Below, piece by piece: positions 17,648-27,236 of a stretch of DNA of 64,000 bases. This DNA is from CBDBND01 sp965207985. GTDB lineage: Bacteria > Pseudomonadota > Alphaproteobacteria > Rhodospirillales > Rhodospirillaceae. The notes beneath the pieces are model-generated. The model was not told the origin of the DNA. It searched no databases and saw only the letters and a program-made list of their open reading frames with translations. The translations under genes were made by a program, and so were the position numbers. The number at the start of each line of letters is the position of its first letter. Position 1 is the stretch's first letter. The DNA is taken from the NCBI GenBank assembly GCA_965207985.1, contig CBDBND010000032.1, forward strand, positions 518,338 to 582,337, read 5' to 3'.

Positions 17648-18523
17648 ATGACCACCAGACGCGAGGCCCTTGCGGCTACCGCCGGCACGGCCGGAATGAT
17701 GCCGACGCCGCAACTGGCTCAAGCCCAGCGCTCCCATCAGCCGCCAACCAACCAAGTGGTGTCGGAGTTTCTCACCTTTGACGATCCCATCGATGAATTT
17801 CGCACTTATTTGCGTATGGGACGGGACTTGGTGGAAGACCAGGGCGCGCGCCTGACCTGGTACAACTGGATCGTCTTCATCATCCCAGGCGACCGGCGGC
17901 CGGTGCCGTTCATGCGTTACGAAGGCATGGAGTTCAGCTACTTCCGCAACATGGGGAACTACAATTACCGCATCCATGCCCACAATGTGTCCTTCCCGCG
18001 GGATCTGAACACCTGTGATTTCATCGACACAGTGGAAAATCCGATTACGGGGGAACGGGTTGAAGTGCCCATCACCCTTTTGCTTCACGATCCCGGTACG
18101 GTGGCCAGCCCTCAAGGATTCCGCAATCTATCCGGCGACGGCACCTACCAGCATCACTTCATGCAGTTCCGCATTGAAGACGATCTGCTTAAGTTCGACA
18201 GCATCCGCACGGCGCCGCCCGACTGGCCGGCTACCCATGTGGAGAATTCCTGTGCCTGGACCCCGTTTGAACTCTACGCCGACGAATCCATCACCTCTCT
18301 GCCGACACGATTCGCGGGCCACTACGCCTTTGAGTACACGCCCTGGCTGAAGATGCTGGCGGACCATACCCAAGGCCATCTCACCGGGTTCTTTGACGGC
18401 CGCAAAATCAATGGTCCGGAAGAGCTGCCGCGGGAGTTTTTGGACCGGATGGAGCGGGATCATCCCGAGCTGCTGGAGCCCCGCTGGGGCGAATTCGACC
18501 GGCCTGCGCCCTTCCAGATTTGA
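17648..18523 (+). CDS. DUF1838 family protein with Tat-like leader
   Basis: 291 residues starting at ATG 17648 after a strong AAAGGAGC site. The N-terminus MTTRREALAATAGTAGMM has the twin-arginine pattern followed by an Ala-rich stretch and AQA, suggesting Tat export. The mature part (residues ~40-290) matches what I know of DUF1838: aromatic-rich, with FLTFDDPIDEFRTYLRMGRDL and a WTPFELYADE segment. No biochemical role is established. It lies 49 bp after the MacB-like pump and directly before two exported-looking methyltransferases on the same strand. Confidence 0.75.
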   Translation: MTTRREALAATAGTAGMMPTPQLAQAQRSHQPPTNQVVSEFLTFDDPIDEFRTYLRMGRDLVEDQGARLTWYNWIVFIIPGDRRPVPFMRYEGMEFSYFRNMGNYNYRIHAHNVSFPRDLNTCDFIDTVENPITGERVEVPITLLLHDPGTVASPQGFRNLSGDGTYQHHFMQFRIEDDLLKFDSIRTAPPDWPATHVENSCAWTPFELYADESITSLPTRFAGHYAFEYTPWLKMLADHTQGHLTGFFDGRKINGPEELPREFLDRMERDHPELLEPRWGEFDRPAPFQI

Positions 18524-18609
18524 TGGTATTGCCTGGGACGAAGGAGGGGCGCATCATCCGATCTGAGGGTGTGAAGGATCGCATCAATCAAGACCGCGGG
18601 AGACAGTCA

Positions 18610-19797
18610 ATGACCGACCGCCGCACAGTTTTCAAAGCCACCGCCGCGCTCGGCGCATTGATCGCCTCAAGCGTGAAAGGGCGCTCGGTGGGCGCTAAGA
18701 CCTCTGATTTCGATGTGGAATTGCGCGGCACTTCCGGGCGGCTGGAACGGCTGCCCAAGCTTGATCTGGAGTCTCGTGACGACCTCTTTATCGGTATCCG
18801 CCGGTGGCGGAGCGACACCGCCGTGCCAGCGGCTATGAGACGCTTCAACGCCATTCTTGAAGCCAACGGCCATGATCCAAAAAAAGACCTGCCCCTGGAC
18901 GAGATTATTGAGTTGGTCAGGGATGATCCGTTGATTAATACGCAAGTGCGCATTTTTCTCGACACCAAACGTACGGCGCACAAAAACTACAAGCAGGAAT
19001 ACGAGAACAACGCCGATCTCTATCTCGAAGAGATGGAGGCTTACGACAACCGAAGGCCGGGTACGCTTGAGCTTAATCCGGAGATGGTGATTCCTAAGTA
19101 CACCACCCATGAGATCCATCAGCAGCCGGCGGGTTATGTGGGCAGTCCGTTCTCCGGGTTGGTTTACCATCACGGCACCAACGCGTTTTATCTCGCCCGG
19201 GCCATTGAGAATAAACAGGACGAGCATCACGCGCGCTTAAGTTCGCAAATGGCCACACCCGAAGACGGCCGCATCAACCGTATCCTCGATATGGGCTGCG
19301 GTATCGGCCAGTTGTCCATTGCGTTGAAGGAACGGTTTCCCGAGGCAGAAGTATGGGGTGTGGACATCGCCGCGCCGATGATCCGCTACGGCCACATGCG
19401 CGCCGTCGACCTGGATGTGGACGTGAACTTTGCCCAGCGCTTGGCCGAGGATACCAAGTTCCCCGACAACCATTTCGATATCGTCACATCGTACATCATG
19501 CATCACGAAGTGACGGCGGAGGCGTCGGAACAGATCATCGCCGAAGCCTACCGGGTGCTGCGCCCGGGCGGCGTGTTCTTCCCCATCGATTTCATTACCG
19601 GTGGCAGGAGACCGATGAACGCCTGGGGCCGATTCTCCAGGTGGATCGACCATCGCTGGAACAACGAAGTCTGGCGGGAAGAGTACGATTCCGTGGATTT
19701 CCCGAGCGTCATGCGTGCCGTCGGCTTCGAGACCACGGAGGAGGGGCCGCCGGCCTGGCGCCGGCGCCATAACGTGCTGGGTGTGAAACCGGCCTAG
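18610..19797 (+). CDS. Methyltransferase with Tat-like leader, tandem copy 1
   Basis: 395 residues beginning at ATG 18610 behind GGGAGA; an in-frame ATG at 18520 is less likely because copy 2 starts at the equivalent position. TDRRTVFKATAALGALIAS is a twin-arginine-like leader. Residues 30-220 form a domain I do not recognise. Residues 221-395 are a class I SAM methyltransferase with motif I DMGCGIGQ (~227-234), VDIAAPMIRYG as motif II, DIVTSY as motif IV and LRPGGVFFPIDF as post-motif. Export would be surprising because SAM is cytoplasmic, so the leader may instead anchor the enzyme or be vestigial. Confidence 0.8.
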   Translation: MTDRRTVFKATAALGALIASSVKGRSVGAKTSDFDVELRGTSGRLERLPKLDLESRDDLFIGIRRWRSDTAVPAAMRRFNAILEANGHDPKKDLPLDEIIELVRDDPLINTQVRIFLDTKRTAHKNYKQEYENNADLYLEEMEAYDNRRPGTLELNPEMVIPKYTTHEIHQQPAGYVGSPFSGLVYHHGTNAFYLARAIENKQDEHHARLSSQMATPEDGRINRILDMGCGIGQLSIALKERFPEAEVWGVDIAAPMIRYGHMRAVDLDVDVNFAQRLAEDTKFPDNHFDIVTSYIMHHEVTAEASEQIIAEAYRVLRPGGVFFPIDFITGGRRPMNAWGRFSRWIDHRWNNEVWREEYDSVDFPSVMRAVGFETTEEGPPAWRRRHNVLGVKPA

Positions 19798-19898
19798 CCC
19801 GTGCAAAACTATGGGCATTGTCTGAACCGGCAGACAGGCGCATCATCTGGTGTTGTTGGTAAGTTGATTCCATCGATCAAAACCGCGGGAGACGGACC

Positions 19899-21086
19899 AT
19901 GACCGACCGCCGAACACTTTTCAAAGCCACTGCAGCGCTTGGCGCTTTCGTTGCCTCAACTGTGAAAGGGCGCCCGGCGCGTGCCAAGACCCACGACTTC
20001 GACGTGGAACTCCGCGGTATGTCTGGCCGGTTGGAACGGCTGGACAGACTGGATGTGGAATCCCGTGATGACTACTTTGTCGGCATGCGCAAATTGCGGA
20101 CATTCACCGCTGCACCGGCTGCGACGAGACGTTTCAATGAAATTCTCAAAGCCAACGGCCTCGATCCCAGAGAAGACGTGCCGCTGGACCGGATCATCGA
20201 ATTGGTCAAGGACGATCCGCTCATCAATACACAGGTCCGACTTTTTCTCGATGCCAAGCGCCTGCTTCATATGAATCTGAGAAAGGACCTCGACGCCAAT
20301 GTCGATCTCTATCTGGAAGAGATGGAGGCTTACGACAATCGGGGGCCGGGCTCTCTCGAGTTGAATCCCGATCAGCCCATTCCCAAGTACACCTCCCATG
20401 AAATCCATATGCAGCCCGGCGGTTATGTGGGCAGCCCGTTCGCCGGACATGTGTATCACTACGCCACCAACGGTTTCTATTTCGTCCGATCGACCCCCAA
20501 TAAACAGGATCAGCACCACACCCGCTTAGGGTCCCAGGTGGCCACACCGGAAGACGGACGCATCAATCGCATTCTCGACATGGGCTGCGGCATGGGCCAG
20601 TTGACCGTGGCATTGAAGGAGCGGTTTCCCGAAGCCGAGGTCTGGGGTGTGGATATTGCTGCGCCCATGATCCGTTACGGCCATATGCGGGCGGTCGACT
20701 TGAATGTAGGTGTGAACTTTGCTCAGCGCCTGGCGGAAGACACCAAGTTCCCCGACAATCATTTCGACATCGTCACCTCTTATCTCATCCATCACGAAGT
20801 GACGGCGGAAGCGACAGAACAGATCATCGCCGAAGCCTACCGGGTGCTGCGCCCGGGCGGTGTGTTCTTCCCCATAGATTTCCACACTGGTGGCCATCGG
20901 CCGCCCAATGCCTGGGGAACGTTTTTCTCATGGATCGACCATCGCTGGAACACCGAGGTGTGGCGGGAAGAATACCGTTCGGTCGATTTCCCAGGCGTCA
21001 TGCGCGCAGTTGGGTTTGAGACCACGGAAGAGGGGCCTGCCGCCTGGCGCCGGCAGCACAACATACTAGGCGTGAAGCCGGCCTAG
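19899..21086 (+). CDS. Methyltransferase with Tat-like leader, tandem copy 2
   Basis: 395 residues, the same length as the preceding gene and alike from end to end, so a tandem duplicate. It starts at ATG 19899 behind GGGAGA. The leader TDRRTLFKATAALGAF is kept, as are SAM motif I DMGCGMGQ, VDIAAPMIRYG and LRPGGVFFPIDF. Differences are spread evenly, including in the N-terminal domain, showing an old duplication with both copies under constraint. The DUF485 gene begins 16 bp after its stop. The methyl acceptor is unknown. Confidence 0.8.
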   Translation: MTDRRTLFKATAALGAFVASTVKGRPARAKTHDFDVELRGMSGRLERLDRLDVESRDDYFVGMRKLRTFTAAPAATRRFNEILKANGLDPREDVPLDRIIELVKDDPLINTQVRLFLDAKRLLHMNLRKDLDANVDLYLEEMEAYDNRGPGSLELNPDQPIPKYTSHEIHMQPGGYVGSPFAGHVYHYATNGFYFVRSTPNKQDQHHTRLGSQVATPEDGRINRILDMGCGMGQLTVALKERFPEAEVWGVDIAAPMIRYGHMRAVDLNVGVNFAQRLAEDTKFPDNHFDIVTSYLIHHEVTAEATEQIIAEAYRVLRPGGVFFPIDFHTGGHRPPNAWGTFFSWIDHRWNTEVWREEYRSVDFPGVMRAVGFETTEEGPAAWRRQHNILGVKPA

Positions 21087-21101
21087 CCAACCCTTCATCC
21101 C

Positions 21102-21383
21102 GTGTCAGAGTCGCCGTTTTCTCCCGGCAGGGACAAGCCTGAACCGGACACCCGGTCGAAGCGCCATATGGTGGTCGCCTGGGTGGCAACGGCGGTGACC
21201 CTGGCCACCTATTTCGGATTAATGGTCGCCATATCCTTGGCACCCTCGCTCCTCACCGAACCCGTTTCGTCTGGAAGTTCTATGACGACAGGCATCGTCC
21301 TTGGCGGGTTCATCATCGTCTTTCTGATTGTGGTCGCCGCTGTCTTTACGAGATGGAACAACAAGCTGGATGAAAATCTGTGA
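21102..21383 (+). CDS. DUF485 membrane protein (YjcH-like)
   Basis: 93 residues from GTG 21102, with two membrane helices (~24-45 and ~62-82) and a charged tail ending RWNNKLDENL. DUF485 proteins are the small partner of ActP-type sodium:solute symporters, as in the E. coli yjcH-actP pair. The stop overlaps the symporter start in GTGA, so the two are translationally coupled, supporting a joint role. Confidence 0.85.
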   Translation: MSESPFSPGRDKPEPDTRSKRHMVVAWVATAVTLATYFGLMVAISLAPSLLTEPVSSGSSMTTGIVLGGFIIVFLIVVAAVFTRWNNKLDENL

Positions 21384-22870
21384 ACGTTGCCGCCGTTGCG
21401 ATGTTCCTGCTGGTTGTTGCTATTTCCCTCGGCATCACCCACTGGGCGGCGAAGCAGAGCCGGTCCCGCAGTCAGTTTTACACCGCCGATAGCGGGCTAA
21501 CCGGCTTTAAGAACGGTGCCGCGTTTACCGGCGAGTTCCTTTCCGCTGCGACTTTTCTCGGCATTACCGGCATCTATTTTACCGTCGGTTACGACGGCAT
21601 CATTTACTCCATAGGCGCGGCCATGGGCTGGCCGGTGCTCGTGTTCCTGTTGTCCGACCGGCTACGGACCATGGGCCGCTACACACTGACCGACGTTCTG
21701 ACTTACCGGCTGAAGGCGCCGTCGCTCAGGGTATTTTCCGCCGGGGCCACGGTCATCATTCTCATTCTTTACATGGTGGCGCAGCTGGTGGGAGCAGGTC
21801 TGCTCATCGAGTTCCTCTTCGGTGTCGACTTTGTCTTCTCACTTTTCCTGATAGGCGCGCTGATGATCACCTACGTGGTGTTCGGCGGCATGGTTGCCAC
21901 CACCTGGGTACAGATCGTCAAAGCAGGATTCCTGTGGGCGCTTGGTCTGGCGCTAGCCGTGGGTGTGCTGGCCAATTTTGATTTCAGTGTGGAGAAGCTG
22001 GTTTCAACAGCCGTTGAAAAACATCCCAACGGTTTGAAGATTTTCGAAACCAGCGGCTTTACTTCCGTATGGGCATCGCTTTCGGCGGCCCTAACCCAGG
22101 CCGTCGGCATTGCCGGATTGCCCCACTTCATCATGCGCTTTTTTACCGTGCCCAACGTCATCGAGGCGCGGCGTTCAGCCGCCTGGGCCACAGCCCTGAT
22201 CAGCGGGTTTTATATCGTTCTGTTCATCATCGGCTTCGGCGCCATCGCCATGCTCAGCGGCCATCCCGAATACGCCGCCGGTCCGGCGCTTTTACAGAAC
22301 GGCAACAACATGGCGCCCCTATACCTGGCCCATCTCCTAGGTGGCGATGTGTTGCTAGGCATTTGTGCCGCCGCGGTGTTCGCCACCATTCTGGCCGTGG
22401 TCTCAGCGCTAACCTTGGCGGTGGCCGCGGCCATCTCCCACGATCTTTATGGCATGGTCATCCGCAAAGGTGAGCAAACGGAAGCGGAAGAGTTGAAAGT
22501 ATCTCGCATCGCTGCCCTTCTGTTTGGCCTATTCACCATCGCCCTTAGTGTCGCTTTCAAAGAAGAGAACATCACCTTCCTGGTGGTGACCTCCTTGTCT
22601 ATCGCCGCCAGTTCCACTTTTCCGGTGATGTTTCTCGCCTGCTTCTGGCGTCCGCTGACGGCGGCGGGAGCATTGGCAGGAGGGACCACCGGACTGGTTT
22701 TGGCCGTCACGGGAATCATCCTCGGACCAACGGTTTGGGTGTCCGTGTTTGGTTTTGACTCACCGATCTTCCCCTACCAGTATCCAACCATCATTTCACT
22801 GCCCATCGCTGTGGTGATCACCGTTACGGTGTCTCTTATGGGACAAGAGCGGGCAGAGGCCCATGCATAG
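21380..22870 (+). CDS. ActP-like sodium:solute symporter
   Basis: 496 residues with about 13 membrane segments. SSS-family landmarks seen: FKNGAAFTGEFLSAATFLG near residues 43-60, GRYTLTDVL and a PHFIMRFFTVPN segment. ActP proteins take up acetate and related short monocarboxylates with sodium. The start GTG 21380 overlaps the DUF485 stop. The exact substrate here cannot be read; a product or precursor of the upstream exported enzymes is possible, but that is inference from the neighbourhood. Confidence 0.87.
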   Translation: MNVAAVAMFLLVVAISLGITHWAAKQSRSRSQFYTADSGLTGFKNGAAFTGEFLSAATFLGITGIYFTVGYDGIIYSIGAAMGWPVLVFLLSDRLRTMGRYTLTDVLTYRLKAPSLRVFSAGATVIILILYMVAQLVGAGLLIEFLFGVDFVFSLFLIGALMITYVVFGGMVATTWVQIVKAGFLWALGLALAVGVLANFDFSVEKLVSTAVEKHPNGLKIFETSGFTSVWASLSAALTQAVGIAGLPHFIMRFFTVPNVIEARRSAAWATALISGFYIVLFIIGFGAIAMLSGHPEYAAGPALLQNGNNMAPLYLAHLLGGDVLLGICAAAVFATILAVVSALTLAVAAAISHDLYGMVIRKGEQTEAEELKVSRIAALLFGLFTIALSVAFKEENITFLVVTSLSIAASSTFPVMFLACFWRPLTAAGALAGGTTGLVLAVTGIILGPTVWVSVFGFDSPIFPYQYPTIISLPIAVVITVTVSLMGQERAEAHA

Positions 22871-22881
22871 GAAAAGAAGTT

Positions 22882-23382
22882 ATGCACATTAGAAACGCTT
22901 GTCTTTTGGCTCTGTGCCTAAGTGTTGGATTAGTTACCAAAGCTTGGTCCCAACCGTCCGCGGCAAACCAAGGACCGCTGACCTACAGCATCATCGCCAC
23001 TGTCATTGTGCGCACGCCCGAGCCTATGAAACTTGCGGAATATTACGATGCTCTCGGGTTCGTCAGAGGCCGGGAAGTTCCGGGCCAGGGCGTGGTGTTC
23101 TACTTGGACAACCGTCAAGGTTCGTTGGAAATCATCAAGATGGATCCGAACACACAGCCGTCCGGTCCCAAGACGTCACGCACCCAGCAGGGGGTGATCG
23201 GCATCTTTGAGACGGATCAGTTGGACGAAGTGGTGGCCCGGGCGAAGGCCAACGGCAGCCCTGTCATCGACACTTGGACCCATCCCACGGCTGGCGTGTC
23301 GATCCATTACATCGCCGATCCGGAGTACAACTTCTTAGGCTTTACCAACCGGGGCCATAACCCCAACATCAATACGCCTTAA
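22882..23382 (+). CDS. Exported VOC (glyoxalase-fold) protein
   Basis: 166 residues. The first ~24 are a Sec signal peptide (LLALCLSVGLVTKAWSQ), then one VOC domain: ATVIVRTPEPMKLAEYYDALGF, GVVFYLDN and a final YIADPEYNFLGF strand. VOC proteins include glyoxalases, extradiol dioxygenases and epimerases; metal ligands are not clear enough here to choose. It starts 12 bp after the symporter and its stop overlaps the stop of the convergent MFS gene. Export to the periplasm is uncommon for the fold and matches the leaders of the other enzymes in the operon. Confidence 0.8.
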   Translation: MHIRNACLLALCLSVGLVTKAWSQPSAANQGPLTYSIIATVIVRTPEPMKLAEYYDALGFVRGREVPGQGVVFYLDNRQGSLEIIKMDPNTQPSGPKTSRTQQGVIGIFETDQLDEVVARAKANGSPVIDTWTHPTAGVSIHYIADPEYNFLGFTNRGHNPNINTP

Positions 23383-24647
23383 TTTTGAATGTCTGCTGGC
23401 ACGCTTTGGCGCGTTTCTGAGAGCCCCCAAATGCTGGCAAGCCCGATGAGGGTCAGCACGATCATATAAATTGGCACTGGCCAATAAGCCCCGCCCACTG
23501 CCGCCAGCAAAGCGGTGGAAATGAACGGTGCCAAACCGCCACCAAACACCTGCCCCACTTGATAACCAAGCGACGCCGCGGTGTAACGCACGTGGGAGGC
23601 GAACAGTTCGGCAAAAAACGCGGCGATGGGGCCGTATAAAGCGCCGAAAGCCAGGAGGCCGAGACTCAGGGCCAGACCAATGATCAATGGATTGGCTGTG
23701 TTGACCATCCAGAACAAGGGGAAAGCATAGAACAGCATGAAGATGCCGCCTCCAAACAATACCGGCCGGCGGCCAACCTTATCGGATAACGAAGCAAAAC
23801 CGATGCAGGCAAAGATTTGGATAAAAGACGCGACAAGCACGGCGTTGAGCATGATTTGGCGTTCGATGCCGAGTGTTGTAGTGCCATAGGCAAGCATGAA
23901 AGAAATAATGATGTAGTAGGGGCCGCTAACCAGAACAAAGGTGCCGGTGGCCAATAGGATTTGCTTGCCCTGAGCCCTGAAGGCTTCGATGACTGGTGTT
24001 TGGGCTGTAGCCTTTTGTTCCCGGACTTGTTTAAACTCCGGTGTTTCATCAATCTTTAAGCGGATGTAAAGCCCCACCAGCACCGGTAGGATGGCGAGGA
24101 TGAACGGAATGCGCCAACCCCAGACAAGAAACTGATCGCCGCTAATGGCAATGGAGGCGCTGAGCACCGCCGTCGCTAGCAAAAACCCAGCCGGAGCAGC
24201 TGCTTGAGGCAAGCTCCCCCAGAAACCGCGCTTATCCTCTGGGGCGTATTCCACCACCATAAGAATGGCCCCGCCCCATTCACCGCCGTAAGCAAGCCCT
24301 TGAATAAAACGCAACAGGGTAAGGAGAACGGGCGCTAGAATTCCAACTTGTGCATAGGTAGGCATGAACCCGATCAGCATAGTGACCACACCCATGATCA
24401 TAAGGGTCAGCACCAGCATGGGCTTGCGGCCGATTTTATCGCCGTAATGTCCCGCGATGATGCCGCCGATTGGCCGGGCGATAAAGCCGACGGTAAAAGT
24501 GGAATAGGCGAGCAGGGTGCCAATCAACGGATCTTCAGCAGGGAAGAACAACTGGCCGAAGACCAAAGCCGCCGCGCTGGCATACAAAAGGAAATCGTAG
24601 CCCTCTAGGGCGGTGCCAATAAAGCTGGCGGCGGCCACACGTTTCAT
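23379..24647 (-). CDS. MFS permease, metabolite:H+ symporter (MHS) type
   Basis: 422 residues, 12 predicted helices. The N-terminus AAASFIGTALEGYDFLLYASAAALVFGQLFFP is characteristic of the ProP/ShiA/KgtP metabolite:H+ symporters, as are HYGDKIGRKPMLVLTL in loop 2-3 and LAYGGEWGGAILMV in helix 5. Substrates of the group are osmolytes, shikimate, oxoglutarate or other carboxylates; which applies is unknown. The gene is convergent with the VOC gene and lies in the same direction as the broken sthA upstream. Confidence 0.88.
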   Translation of the reverse strand: MKRVAAASFIGTALEGYDFLLYASAAALVFGQLFFPAEDPLIGTLLAYSTFTVGFIARPIGGIIAGHYGDKIGRKPMLVLTLMIMGVVTMLIGFMPTYAQVGILAPVLLTLLRFIQGLAYGGEWGGAILMVVEYAPEDKRGFWGSLPQAAAPAGFLLATAVLSASIAISGDQFLVWGWRIPFILAILPVLVGLYIRLKIDETPEFKQVREQKATAQTPVIEAFRAQGKQILLATGTFVLVSGPYYIIISFMLAYGTTTLGIERQIMLNAVLVASFIQIFACIGFASLSDKVGRRPVLFGGGIFMLFYAFPLFWMVNTANPLIIGLALSLGLLAFGALYGPIAAFFAELFASHVRYTAASLGYQVGQVFGGGLAPFISTALLAAVGGAYWPVPIYMIVLTLIGLASIWGLSETRQSVPADIQN

Positions 24648-25793
24648 CTGGCGGCTCCCAATGTTTTTATAAGAATTACAATCCCCGATTAGGACATGCG
24701 GTTCCAGGCATCCAGGGCTGCGATTTTGTACGCCTCAGCCAGGGTCGGATAATTGAACGTGCTTTCAACGAAATAATCCACCGTTCCGCCGAAATGCATC
24801 ACCGCCTGGCCGATGTGGATAAGCTCTGTTGCCCCTTCGCCGATAATGTGCACGCCCAGTAATTTGCGATCTTCCAAGGAGAAGATCATTTTCATCATAC
24901 CGTTGCGTATGCCCATGATCTGACCACGGGAGGTCTCCCGGAAACGGGCGATGCCATTTTCATAAGGAATCTTTTGTTCCTTGATCTCTTCCTCGGTAGC
25001 GCCGGCGGTGGACATTTCCGGAATGGAATAAATGCCATAAGGAAAGAACTTGGGCGGTTCCGTCACGGCTTCATTGAAGGCATGGCAGGCGGCAAGACGG
25101 CCTTGTTCCATGGACGTCGATGCCAGTGCGGGGAAGCCTATGACATCACCGACGGCAAAAATGTGATCGACGGAGCTTTGGAACGTGCCCGGGTTGACCT
25201 CGATACGGCCGCGTTTGTCTGGCTCGATGCCACAGGTATCTAGCCCTAGAGTATCCGTTGCCCCCATGCGTCCGGCGGCATAGAGCACCATGTCGGTCTT
25301 GACCGTGCGGCCGTTGTCGGGATGAACAATACACCGGCCCTTGGGGTCCTTCTCCACGGACTCCACACTAGCACCGATGTGGAAGGTCACACCCCTGTCT
25401 TTGAGTTGATGAATCAGGTCCGACGTCAGGTCCGTGTCGAGAAATTCGAGAATAGGTTCGCGTGGATCGATCACCGTCACCGGAACATCAAGCGTGCTGA
25501 AAATGGTGGCGTATTCAACACCAATCACACCAGCGCCAACAACGGTGAGTGTCCGGGGAAGACGCTTAAGTCTTAAAATGTCATCGCTGTCGATGATCTG
25601 AAGGTTATCGAAGGCGACCTCTGGTGGTCTAAAGGGCTTCGTGCCCACAGCCAGGACAAATTTTTCACCGGTATATTTATGCGTTGTACCGTCTTCGCTC
25701 TCTACTTCGATTGTATGCGTATCAACGAACTTTGCCGTTCCTTGCACGGTATCCACCGAGTTGCGCATGAACTGGTTTTCTAAGAGCCTGACC

Positions 25794-26714
25794 GAAAAAG
25801 AATTGAGTGGAATCAGTCCCTTGTGATTCCCTTGTTGTGTTCGCCAGCAAGGAGGATAACAAGATGTGGACTGACGCCACTCGTGAGAAATATGAGCGCG
25901 AGGCGCACCGCTACGCAAGCGATCTGAGCGATACCGAATGGTGCGTGATCGAACCCCATATGCCGCCCGCAAGGGCTCTGGGCCGCCCGCGCAAGACGGA
26001 TATGCGGGAAGTGATGACCGCGATCCTGTACATGGCCCGCAGCGGCTGCCAGTGGCGCATGCTGCCCGGCGAGTTTCCGCCGCGCAGCTCGGTTCAGTAC
26101 TATTTCTACAAGTGGCGCGACGACGGGACGTGGCAGGAGGTCAACCGGGCGCTTCTGGCGCGCACCCGCGAGGCCGAGGGGCGGGCCGCTGCCGCGACTG
26201 CCGGGGTGATCGACAGCCAGTCGGTGAAGACCACGGAAAGCGGAGGTCCGCGCGGGTTTGACGCGGGTAAGAAGGTGATGGGCCGCAAGCGCCATATCGT
26301 GGTGGACACTGGCGGGCGGTTGCTCGGTGCCGTGGTCCACGAGGCTGACATCCAGGATCGCGACGGTGCGCCGTCGCTGCTCGCCGAGGTGGGGGCGTGG
26401 TTTCCCGGGGTCGGCCATATCTTCGCCGACGGCGCTTACGCCGGCCCTAAGCTGGCCGGGGCGCTGAAGAAGATCGGCGACTGGGCGCTGGAGATCGTCA
26501 GGCGCAACGACAAGGCGGACGGCTTCGTTGCGCTGCCGCGCCGTTGGGTGGTCGAACGCACCTTCGCATGGTTCGGGCGCAGCCGCCGCCTTGCGAAGGA
26601 CTTCAAGGCGACCGTCGAGAGCGCCCTTGCCTGGCTCCTGATCGCCAGCATCCAAGTCTTCATCCGTAGACTAGCAAGGTTATGAAAATAAACGATTCTT
26701 TTCCGGCCAGACTC
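25794..26714 (+). mobile_element. IS5-family insertion sequence, complete copy (921 bp)
   Basis: The ends GAGCCTGACCGAAAAAGAAT and, reversed, GAGTCTGGCCGGAAAAGAAT are imperfect inverted repeats. The flanks are TAA on the left and TGA on the right, an imperfect 3-bp TNA target duplication as used by IS427/IS1031-like IS5 members. The element interrupts sthA. Fragments of the same IS occur at 8950-9068, 9718-9765, 31358-31434 and 32937-33472. Confidence 0.92.
25864..26685 (+). CDS. IS5-family transposase
   Basis: 273 residues from ATG 25864 behind AAGGAGG. DUF4096 N-terminal domain (LSDTEWCVIEPHMPPARALGRPRKTDMREV), a GCQWRMLPGEFPP motif, and a DDE core with GVIDSQSVKTTE as the first aspartate, FADGAYAG as the second and RRWVVERTFAWFGRSRRL carrying the glutamate. 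All catalytic motifs are present, so this copy should be active. Family knowledge supplies the mechanism (cut and paste). Confidence 0.93.
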   Translation: MWTDATREKYEREAHRYASDLSDTEWCVIEPHMPPARALGRPRKTDMREVMTAILYMARSGCQWRMLPGEFPPRSSVQYYFYKWRDDGTWQEVNRALLARTREAEGRAAAATAGVIDSQSVKTTESGGPRGFDAGKKVMGRKRHIVVDTGGRLLGAVVHEADIQDRDGAPSLLAEVGAWFPGVGHIFADGAYAGPKLAGALKKIGDWALEIVRRNDKADGFVALPRRWVVERTFAWFGRSRRLAKDFKATVESALAWLLIASIQVFIRRLARL

Positions 26715-27236
26715 TGAGACCTCAACTTCGTGATCGAGAGTGATATGCAGCCGTGTTTTTAAATCGTCGGCAGCAATGTCTTTTTTCACCCGGTAGTTCC
26801 GGCCGTAAAATCCCCTTTCCTTCCAGCCAGTCAGGTTCATGACCGTTTCCCGCAGGGTCTTGCTGGGAATGGTGCCGGTATGGACAGAGACACCGCCGAT
26901 GCGGAAATTCTTTTCAACAACGAGAACATCCTTGCCGAATTTGGCCGCCTGGATGGCCGCCCGTTTTCCCGCCGGACCGCTGCCGATGACGATGAGATCA
27001 TAGAGACTAGACATGTTTTCCGCTGACTCCCCCCAATGGATGCGGTTTGGCGGTATTTCACGGGGAAAGGGCTCCGAAAGCAAACAGTTTCTACTGGTAG
27101 AGGCTTAAAACTACTGGTTAAATTGAAACCCAAGATGGAACCGGACTGGCGTAATCCAAACGAGGTTCCGGAAAACTAAGAAAGCTGTTGAAGGCACGGA
27201 ACGTGCCATTTCCAGCCCTAAAAGGGAGAAACGCAC

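Larger units (their letters stand above)
24689..27014 (-). pseudogene. sthA: Soluble pyridine nucleotide transhydrogenase, interrupted by IS5
   Basis: The N-terminal 100 residues (27014 to 26715: MSSLYDLIVIGSGPAGKRAAIQAAKFG, with GTIPSKTLRE) and the rest (25793 to 24689: VGAGVIGVEYATIF, AVGDVIGFPALAS, ending LDAWNRMS) are one FAD/NAD disulfide-reductase-fold protein of the SthA/UdhA type. Like SthA, it has a non-cysteine motif where lipoamide dehydrogenases have CxxxxC. A 921-bp IS separates the parts; taking it out with one target copy restores EVLENQFM and a length near 467, normal for SthA. The enzyme balances NADPH and NADH. As interrupted, it should be inactive. Confidence 0.9.
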
